From: Candidatus Zixiibacteriota bacterium
Lineage (GTDB): Bacteria > Zixibacteria > MSB-5A5 > SM1-73
NCBI GenBank assembly: GCA_023127875.1
Contig: JAGMFA010000124.1
Coordinates: 1-6,190 of the forward strand
Direction: 5' to 3'
DNA length: 6,190 nt
The position numbers and the translations under genes are program-made. Each line of letters starts with the position of its first letter. Position 1 is the first letter of the stretch. Below, in pieces: positions 1 to 4,459 of this stretch. Under the pieces are notes generated by a model, which saw nothing but the letters and a program-made list of their open reading frames with translations, did not search any database and was not told the origin of the DNA.

Positions 1-893
1 ACGACAAAGTTGCCAGAGGGATCCATGGCAATAGCAGGCTCATCTACGTAAGCAGCCCCAGTATCATCATTCACCTCGAAATTGGAGCCTAAGGGAGTGC
101 CAGAAGAATCATATCTCTGCGCATAGATATCCCGGTGCAAATTGCCAATATCGCGTTCATCTGTCCAGCAGATCACAAAGTTGCCGGAGTAATCCATAGC
201 AATGGCAGGGTTCCACTGCCAAAGAAGCCCAGTATCATCATTTACCACGAAGTTGGAGCCTATAGGTGAGCCTGAGGAGTCATATCTCTGAGCATAGATA
301 TGATAGTGACCACTGCGTTCATCTTCCCAGACGATGACAAAGTTGCCCAAGACATCCATAGCAATGGCGGGATTCATCTGGCGAGCAGTTCCAGCATCAT
401 CATTCACCTTGAAGTTAGAGCCTAAGGGAGTGCCTGAGGAATCATATCTCTGAGCATAGATATCCCAGTTACCATTGCGAAAATCTTCCCAGGTGATGAC
501 AAAGTTGCCAGATGGGTTTCGGGCTGTGGCTGAGTAACGCTGATCACAATCTCCGGCGATATCATCATTTACCAGAAAATCGTCAATTATTGACCCAAGT
601 AATTCTTTCCCCTGTCCTCCAGGTTCGTTTTCGGAAAAGCTTAAGGGAGCACCTCTTGGATTGTAAAATGGGTGCTTATTGCAGGGATATAGATTCGGCT
701 CAAACCCCCTTCCCCTGAATGAGTCTCTTTCGGGTCCTCTAAGTCCTTTGAGAGAAGATTCAGAACCTGGTTGACCAGCTAAAACCTGTAGTGAGCGTAG
801 CGAATCTAGAGGCAAAAAGGAGATAAGAAAAATCACCAGGCTGAAAAAGAAAACTTTAGGAATCCGATTTTGGGTCCATCGGATAGCACGCAT
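1..893 (-). CDS. Secreted repeat protein with DIYAQRYDSSG repeats, N-terminal part (runs off left edge)
   Basis: The frame is open from the ATG at 893-891 to the window edge (297 codons plus two bases), so the C-terminus is missing. Residues 1-12 are basic (MRAIRWTQNRIPK) and about 14-29 are strongly hydrophobic (VFFFSLVIFLISFLPL), which is a signal peptide, so the product is exported. Residues 35-100 are an unrecognised, Gly/Pro/Ser-rich linker. From residue 129 come three tandem repeats of 54, 54 and 57 residues, with a fourth beginning at the edge. The consensus is GNFVIxWEDER...DIYAQRYDSSG, then PLGSNFxVNDD and PAIAMD. Similar repeats occur in large secreted or surface proteins and probably form beta-propeller or beta-rich blades; no catalytic site is visible. 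By analogy with the gene at 4459-5898, a sorting domain may lie in the missing end. The start is supported by the signal peptide placement, a weak purine-rich RBS (GAAAGAAG, 900-907) and a promoter at 948-976. Confidence 0.85.
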   Translation of the reverse strand, partial: MRAIRWTQNRIPKVFFFSLVIFLISFLPLDSLRSLQVLAGQPGSESSLKGLRGPERDSFRGRGFEPNLYPCNKHPFYNPRGAPLSFSENEPGGQGKELLGSIIDDFLVNDDIAGDCDQRYSATARNPSGNFVITWEDFRNGNWDIYAQRYDSSGTPLGSNFKVNDDAGTARQMNPAIAMDVLGNFVIVWEDERSGHYHIYAQRYDSSGSPIGSNFVVNDDTGLLWQWNPAIAMDYSGNFVICWTDERDIGNLHRDIYAQRYDSSGTPLGSNFEVNDDTGAAYVDEPAIAMDPSGNFV

Positions 894-947
894 AAGAGCT
901 TCTTTCGGTTAATTTGCGTTGATCGGTTTTTCCGACTAACTATTTTT

Positions 948-976
948 AAAATAATTAAAACAAAACGATTTGTCAA
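948..976 (-). promoter_or_regulatory. Sigma70-like promoter for the gene at 1-893
   Basis: On the minus strand a perfect TTGACA (976-971) is followed after exactly 17 bases by TATTTT (953-948). The -10 box lies about 55 bases upstream of the ATG at 893. The surrounding DNA is AT-rich. The same architecture precedes the other secreted-protein gene, at 5944-5972. It is read directly from the sequence; activity is inferred. Confidence 0.65.
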
Positions 977-1060
977 GCCATTTTTGGGATCTTTTTTTAA
1001 AAATGCTTAAGTACTGATGATAAAACCAGATCAATCTTCCAGAATCGAGACATTGTTTTT

Positions 1061-1078
1061 TGTCAAGATTGAGATCTC
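1061..1078 (+). repeat. Degenerate copy of the 1162-1179 repeat
   Basis: TGTCAAGATTGAGATCTC matches the left part of the repeat at 1162-1179 at about 14 of 18 positions, and both are preceded by a run of T. The stretch just before it (1039-1055) also resembles 1244-1260 at 14 of 17 positions. This suggests that the 894-1282 gap grew by duplication of a repeat unit which then decayed. I see no gene in 894-1282 on either strand. Confidence 0.4.
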
Positions 1079-1127
1079 TACTTCTTTCTGTCGACAAATA
1101 CACCACAATTTTAATGGTGATGGAGAT

Positions 1128-1162
1128 AAGTCTTGAGTTTTTGAGAGGCTTAAGACTTTTTT
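1128..1162 (+). terminator. Terminator-like hairpin with T tract, weak
   Basis: AAGTCTTGAG (1128-1137) pairs with CTTAAGACTT (1149-1158) with one G-T pair. The second arm runs into a six-T tract (1157-1162), giving the form of a plus-strand intrinsic terminator. The stem is AT-rich, and no plus-strand gene precedes it in the window, so it may be only another inverted repeat of this cluster. Confidence 0.3.
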
Positions 1163-1213
1163 GTCGAGATTAGAATCTCGACCTACAACATATCACAAAA
1201 ATGTGTAGGTCGA
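1163..1213. repeat. Overlapping inverted repeats in intergenic cluster
   Basis: GTCGAGATT-AG-AATCTCGAC (1163-1182) is a perfect 9-bp-arm hairpin. Its right side overlaps TCGACCTACA (1178-1187), which pairs perfectly with TGTAGGTCGA (1204-1213) across a 16-base AT-rich loop. The two hairpins compete for the same bases, so RNA from this stretch could switch between two folds. More simply, this is a composite of dispersed palindromic repeats. Confidence 0.6.
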
Positions 1214-1243
1214 TCCGAAGGATCGATCCTTCGGATCGTTTTT
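1211..1243. repeat. Perfect 28-bp palindrome followed by five T
   Basis: CGATCCGAAGGATC (1211-1224) is followed directly by its exact reverse complement (1225-1238), then TTTTT (1239-1243). It overlaps the preceding inverted repeat by three bases. It sits 45 bases upstream of the portal ATG, so on the plus strand it could block read-through into portal, or it could be a repeat with no such role. The core TCCGAAGGATC recurs at 4126-4136, at the left edge of the insertion inside TerL. Confidence 0.7.
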
Positions 1244-1268
1244 CCAAAATCGACACATTCCTTAGCTC

Positions 1269-1274
1269 GAGGAG
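1269..1274 (+). promoter_or_regulatory. Ribosome binding site for portal
   Basis: GAGGAG lies 8 bases before the ATG at 1283, which supports that start over internal ATGs at 1298, 1415 and 1439, none of which has a comparable site. The site lies inside a small hairpin (CGAG 1268-1271 with CTCG 1278-1281), so access to it could be limited. I found no convincing plus-strand promoter upstream of it. Confidence 0.5.
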
Positions 1275-1282
1275 AAACTCGT

Positions 1283-2758
1283 ATGAATGCTTCGCATATG
1301 ACTTCTTTTTATGGTGAGCGGGCAGACGCCCGCCCGTCTGGGCGCAGTCGAACCATAAAAGATTTCTGGAAAAAGCTTTTTGCCCGTCAGGGATCGAACC
1401 CTTCAGCAAAAAGGATGAAAGAAAGAAATTTTCACGTTATGATTGGTCAGAATTTTGGAGGGAGTAAGGCAAAAAAGAGGAATTTTCCCACAGGATCTGT
1501 AGGAAAAGATTTTCCCATCTCTCCGGTTTCCAAAAGAACCTCATATCTGGATCAGGGAGAGCTTTTATTACCGCAATCCAGCTTGTATGACAGTTCCTTT
1601 CGGATCAGGCTTTACCGGTTTTTGAGGGACAGCATACCGGTCTTGAATTCTGCGATCTGGACCTGGACCCGCATCTGTGCCTCCCCCAGCCATTTTGAAT
1701 TAAAAGGTCCAGTCGGAGATCCCGCCCGTGGCGGGGCTGAAAATCCCGCCAAAGGCGAGGATGATCCAAAGCTTTTGGATAATGCGTCTGAAGTGCTCAA
1801 AAATTTGGATCGGCGCATATATCAACACAGCTTCCAGAAGTTCGGCGGAGCAGATGCACTTTTGATGCAATTTTTCGGCTCACTCTTCACCGACGGGGCA
1901 GTGTGCGGAGAGTTGGTCTTAACCCCATCCAGAGATAAGTTGGATAAATTTTATTTCATCGATCCTGCCACCATCAGATTTAAGCTAAAAGATGACACCA
2001 GTTGGGAGCTTTATCAGGAGGTGGATGGGGTCCAAGTCAAGCTTAATCCAGCTTCCACTTTCTATCTCGGTTTGGACCCGGATGCGGACGATCCCAGAGG
2101 GAAAAGCATTTTGAGCTCGATTCCCTTCGTGGCAAGGGTGGAGGAAAGGCTTTTGGAGGATATGCAAAAGACCATGCACAACGCGGGTTACCATCGTTTG
2201 CACGTGACCATAAAGCCACCAGAGAGGTTTTCCGGTGAGTCGGACGAGACTTACGTTTCAAGGGCAAATAAGTATTTTGAGGATACGGTGGAAATGATGA
2301 AGGAACTGGCTCCGGAGGATAATCCCATTACCTGGAACGACGTCGGAATCGAATACATCGGTCCATCCGGGCACGTTGCCTCCTCCAACTATTGGTATAT
2401 CAACCATAAAGCCTTGGTGGAGGACATCTGTTCCGGAGTGCATTTGGACCCCTTCATGTTGGGCTATTCCTACGGACCTACCAGAAGTTGGGCGCAGTTT
2501 AAATATGAACTGATCTTACGAAACGTCATCTCCATCCAGAGATTAGCTAAAAGATTTATGGAGTGGATCAGAAACATCGAGCTGGCTTTGTGGGGAATTC
2601 CGCTGGAGTCTGTGCATCATTTCGATAACCGAAAGTTCTTCGGAATGCTGGAACAAAGAGAAGCAGAAAAGATTCATCTGGAAAATATCATTCGGAAAAA
2701 AGAGGCGGGATTTATCTCAGAAGACCAGGCCAAGAGAGAGATAGAGAGTGAAGAGTAA
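1283..2758 (+). CDS. Phage-type portal protein
   Basis: The 491-residue length is usual for a portal, the dodecameric ring at the capsid vertex through which DNA is packaged and on which the terminase docks. The call rests on overall pattern. The core is NSAIWTWTRICASPSHFEL (about 122-140), then GxLVLTP (about 209), FIDPATIRFK (225-234), a DPRGKSILSSIPFV segment (270-283), and a long helical stretch. ALVEDICSGVHLDPFMLGYS (377-396) matches the portal pattern where a hydrophobic helix precedes a Pro and LG. The C-terminal KKEAGFISEDQAKREI is the G-hIS-xxxA/R ending common in portals. It is followed after 116 bases by terminase. Oddities: residues 1-43 are encoded by successive palindromic repeats, residues 14-21 are an 8-codon insertion shared with TerL, and residues 145-160 are two 8-codon palindrome units. 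The domain call is firm; the exact subfamily and true N-terminus are not. Confidence 0.82.
   Translation: MNASHMTSFYGERADARPSGRSRTIKDFWKKLFARQGSNPSAKRMKERNFHVMIGQNFGGSKAKKRNFPTGSVGKDFPISPVSKRTSYLDQGELLLPQSSLYDSSFRIRLYRFLRDSIPVLNSAIWTWTRICASPSHFELKGPVGDPARGGAENPAKGEDDPKLLDNASEVLKNLDRRIYQHSFQKFGGADALLMQFFGSLFTDGAVCGELVLTPSRDKLDKFYFIDPATIRFKLKDDTSWELYQEVDGVQVKLNPASTFYLGLDPDADDPRGKSILSSIPFVARVEERLLEDMQKTMHNAGYHRLHVTIKPPERFSGESDETYVSRANKYFEDTVEMMKELAPEDNPITWNDVGIEYIGPSGHVASSNYWYINHKALVEDICSGVHLDPFMLGYSYGPTRSWAQFKYELILRNVISIQRLAKRFMEWIRNIELALWGIPLESVHHFDNRKFFGMLEQREAEKIHLENIIRKKEAGFISEDQAKREIESEE
1311..1356. repeat. Palindromic repeat with a second palindrome nested inside it, in portal
   Basis: The ends ATGGTGAGCG (1311-1320) and AGTCGAACCAT (1346-1356) match, base for base, the reverse complement of the uninterrupted 22-bp repeat at 6008-6029. 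Here they are split by 24 extra bases (1322-1345) that exactly cover portal codons 14-21 (ADARPSGR), so the frame is kept. The insert forms its own hairpins: GCGGGC/GCCCGC (1318-1333) and CAGACG/CGTCTG (1323-1340). It is related to TerL 4141-4164. Confidence 0.75.
1376..1413. repeat. Nested inverted repeat inside portal N-terminus
   Basis: CTTTTTGC (1376-1383) pairs with GCAAAAAG (1406-1413). Within the loop AGGG (1389-1392) pairs with CCCT (1399-1402) around TCGA. It encodes about residues 32-43 (LFARQGSNPSAK). It has the same nested-hairpin style as the other elements but no clear sequence match to them, so it may be a separate repeat family. Confidence 0.5.
1719..1766 (+). repeat. Two tandem 24-bp GC-rich palindromic units inside portal
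   Basis: CCCGCC-CGT-GGCGGG (1721-1735) is a perfect hairpin. A second copy 24 bases later, CCCGCC-AAA-GGCGAGG (1745-1760), has decayed on one arm. The 24-bp period equals 8 codons, giving GDPARGGA then ENPAKGED (portal residues 145-160). The GC content is clearly higher than in the surrounding gene. The placement after a beta-strand (SHFELKGP) suggests a surface loop that tolerates insertion. Confidence 0.7.
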
Positions 2759-2818
2759 AGAGATCATACACTAAGACAAACGCATTTATTTCTGATACAG
2801 AGCGCCCCCTCACCTTAT

Positions 2819-2841
2819 CCCTCTCCCCTGTGGGGAGAGGG
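2819..2841. repeat. Hairpin repeat between portal and terminase
   Basis: CCCTCTCCCC (2819-2828), loop TGT, and GGGGAGAGGG (2832-2841) form a perfect 10-bp stem, preceded by CCCCCTCACCTTATC. This resembles the CCCTCACC...CTCTCCCC repeats that I recall as dispersed in many bacterial genomes. No T tract follows on the plus strand, so it is a poor intrinsic terminator. It could stabilise or attenuate a portal-terL transcript. Confidence 0.65.
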
Positions 2842-2859
2842 GAAATCAAAAACATTCAC

Positions 2860-2915
2860 TGATATCGAGATTCGATGTTCGCTGCTCGAGCTTCGATACG
2901 AGCTTCGAGATATCA
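2860..2915. repeat. Inverted repeat with internal 12-bp tandem repeat at the start of terL
   Basis: TGATATC (2860-2866) and GATATCA (2909-2915) are exact inverted ends. Between them CGAGCTTCGA occurs twice (2887-2896 and 2899-2908) with a 12-base period, giving the peptide RASIRAS. The ATG at 2875 lies inside this element, so roughly the first 14 residues of the longest terL frame come from repeat DNA. Confidence 0.6.
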
Positions 2916-4335
2916 AGGGATAAAGGATGATGGTTTGTGGAAAACTCATGGTTCGACCGACAAAAAGAAATTTTGGAGAAAAGCGATTCCAGATCCAATC
3001 TTATTTGCCAGAGAATTTCTGGAGATCGAACCTCATCCGGGACAGATAAAGTGGCTTTCTGATTCCACCAAACCTGAGAACGCCCTCCATACCGGGAATC
3101 GCTGGGGGAAAAGCCTGGTTCAAGCCATCAAAATCCTTCACCGTTGTATTTTCAAAATCAGAAATCTTAAATACAATAATACCGATAAATACGAGGCGGT
3201 GAATGCCTCCATCACCCAAGATCAAGCCAAAATCATTTTCAGCAACGTGAGCAGATTGATTAAAGGAAAGCCACTTTTGGAGATTTTGGTGAAGGATATA
3301 AAATTCACCCCCTTTCCTCATATCATTTTTGGAAACGGTGCCATCTTCTGGGCACGATCGACTCAGAGAAGAGGGGAATATCTTCTGGGGCACGACTATG
3401 ATTATTTCAACTTCGATGAGGTGGCATTTGAGCCGCATCCCGAATACGTGGTCAATCAGGTCATCATGATGAGACTGGCAGACAGGGCAGGAATGTTGGA
3501 CTATACCTCAACACCCAAAGGCAAAAACTGGTTTTACCGAAAATGCTGTGAGCTTCAAAAAAATCCCCAAATCGGTTATGTCCAAAATGGAGATTCCCGT
3601 GAAAATCCGCATATAAGCGGAGAATATCTGGAGAGAAAACTGAAAAGTTTATCTCCCAGCAAGATTGAACAAAACATAAAAGGATTATTTATCGACGATG
3701 CTAATCAGGTGATAAGAGAAGAATATATCAGAAATGCGATGAATTCCTCCACCGGTCTGTCCAATCCAATCCCGGGACACCGATATTGTCATGGTTGGGA
3801 CTTAGCCCGCAAAAGGACCTTTACTGTGGGCATTACCCTGGATATAACCCAGAAGCCTTATCAAGTTGTGGCATTTGAGAGGTTTCAAAGAGAGTGGAAG
3901 GACGTTTATGCGGTAATAAGAAAAAGACACAGGGAATATGGTGGAGAGGTGATAATTGATTCCACCGGCTTAGGGGATGTAGTTTTGGCTGAACTATCGG
4001 ACATTAAACCCCAAGGATTCAATTTCGGAGAAAGAGGAGGAAAGGCAAAATCTGAGCTTATTGCTAACCTGGAGCAGATGCATGCTTTAAGCAATGTCGC
4101 CTATCCATATATCGAACAGATCGGGTCCGAAGGATCCCGCCCAGACGGGCGTCCGTCTGGACGCTTCGCGGGAGAGCATGGAGAATTATGGACTTTGCAG
4201 GATGAGCTGCGAAATTTTTACTGGGACAAGAATCAAGAATGCGATGCGGTAATGGCGCTGGCTTTGGCTTTGTGGCTAGTAAGAGAAGGAGGAGAATCGC
4301 CGTTGATTCTGTTGCCAAAGGTGGGAAGGTTATGA
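2875..4335 (+). CDS. terL: Phage terminase large subunit (packaging ATPase-nuclease)
   Basis: At 486 residues this is full length for TerL, which cuts concatemeric phage DNA and pumps it into the prohead through the portal. The N-terminal ATPase shows PHPGQIKWL (53-61), a terminase Walker A TGNRWGKS (73-80), Walker B YFNFDE (177-182) with catalytic Glu182, and the coupling motif TSTP (211-214). The C-terminal RNase H-like nuclease has its three expected acidic residues: Asp309 (HGWDLA), Asp362 (IIDSTGLGD) and Asp457 (CDAVMALALA). All key residues are intact, so it looks functional or recently so. The start is uncertain: ATG 2875 lies in a repeat and has no good RBS. TTG at 2935, preceded by AAGGA (2923-2927), would remove 20 repeat-derived residues and keep every motif. 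Residues about 418-436 are a palindromic insertion in the nuclease domain, between the second and third Asp. No small terminase gene is visible. Confidence 0.93.
   Translation: MFAARASIRASRYQGIKDDGLWKTHGSTDKKKFWRKAIPDPILFAREFLEIEPHPGQIKWLSDSTKPENALHTGNRWGKSLVQAIKILHRCIFKIRNLKYNNTDKYEAVNASITQDQAKIIFSNVSRLIKGKPLLEILVKDIKFTPFPHIIFGNGAIFWARSTQRRGEYLLGHDYDYFNFDEVAFEPHPEYVVNQVIMMRLADRAGMLDYTSTPKGKNWFYRKCCELQKNPQIGYVQNGDSRENPHISGEYLERKLKSLSPSKIEQNIKGLFIDDANQVIREEYIRNAMNSSTGLSNPIPGHRYCHGWDLARKRTFTVGITLDITQKPYQVVAFERFQREWKDVYAVIRKRHREYGGEVIIDSTGLGDVVLAELSDIKPQGFNFGERGGKAKSELIANLEQMHALSNVAYPYIEQIGSEGSRPDGRPSGRFAGEHGELWTLQDELRNFYWDKNQECDAVMALALALWLVREGGESPLILLPKVGRL
4135..4173. repeat. In-frame palindromic insertion inside terL
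   Basis: TCCCGC (4135-4140) and GCGGGA (4168-4173) enclose CCAGACGG-GCGT-CCGTCTGG (4141-4160), a perfect 8-bp hairpin. Codons 423-430 (PDGRPSGR, 4141-4164) match portal codons 14-21 (ADARPSGR) at 19 of 24 bases in direct orientation. In inverted orientation, 4139-4164 matches 1318-1343 at 22 of 26. The left flank TCCGAAGGATC (4126-4136) is also found at 1214-1224. The insert lies before the last nuclease motif, in a segment (IEQI ... LWTLQDELRNF) that normally continues without such a linker. Confidence 0.75.
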
Positions 4336-4342
4336 TTGATTG

Positions 4343-4370
4343 GTCAACGGATTAAACGGATGAAGCGGAT
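4343..4370 (+). repeat. CGGAT repeat, left copy
   Basis: GTCAACGGATTAAACGGAT (4343-4361) continues with GAAGCGGAT, giving CGGAT three times at a 9-base period. It begins 7 bases after the terL stop. Its inverted partner lies at 4440-4459, and an identical 15-bp core (ACGGATTAAACGGAT) occurs at 6035-6049. Confidence 0.65.
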
Positions 4371-4390
4371 GAATGTAGCCGCAGGATTTC

Positions 4391-4421
4391 GTTGGGGCAG
4401 GGGTTGAACCCCTGCCCCAAC
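4391..4421. repeat. Perfect 31-bp palindrome between convergent genes
   Basis: GTTGGGGCAGGGGTT (4391-4405) and AACCCCTGCCCCAAC (4407-4421) are exact reverse complements around a single G. It lies in the 123-base gap between the stops of terL (plus) and the beta-propeller gene (minus), so it could end transcription from both sides. Neither side has a clear T tract, so this would need Rho or the hairpin alone. It may instead be a mobile short repeat. Confidence 0.7.
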
Positions 4422-4439
4422 ATCTTAAATGATCAGTTT

Positions 4440-4459
4440 AATCCGTTCTATCCGTTGAC
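4440..4459 (-). repeat. CGGAT repeat, right copy (inverted)
   Basis: Read on the minus strand, GTCAACGGATAGAACGGATT pairs with the left copy at 4343-4361. Its core is 13 of 15 identical to the other copies. Its first base is the last base of the TAG stop of the gene at 4459-5898, so the repeat abuts the coding end exactly. Confidence 0.6.

Noticed and set aside
512..718. 68-residue plus-strand open frame
   Set aside because: It lies wholly opposite the minus-strand secreted-protein gene (1-893), which has a signal peptide, repeats and a promoter. It has no recognisable features of its own.
1128..1243. Possible CRISPR array
   Set aside because: The hairpins differ in sequence and spacing and lack equal repeats with unique spacers; no cas gene is present.
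1381..1405. tRNA T-arm-like sequence (GGGATCGAACCC)
   Set aside because: It resembles the reverse complement of a T-arm, but no acceptor, D or anticodon arms can be assembled around it, and it is the inner part of a repeat inside portal.
2819..2841. Intrinsic terminator between portal and terL
   Set aside because: The stem is strong, but the following bases are purine-rich (GGAAATCAAAAA) with no T tract; it is better described as a dispersed hairpin repeat.
3001..3438. 145-residue minus-strand open frame opposite terL
   Set aside because: It is antisense to the ATPase domain, whose Walker A and B motifs are intact; the minus-strand frame has no motif or RBS.
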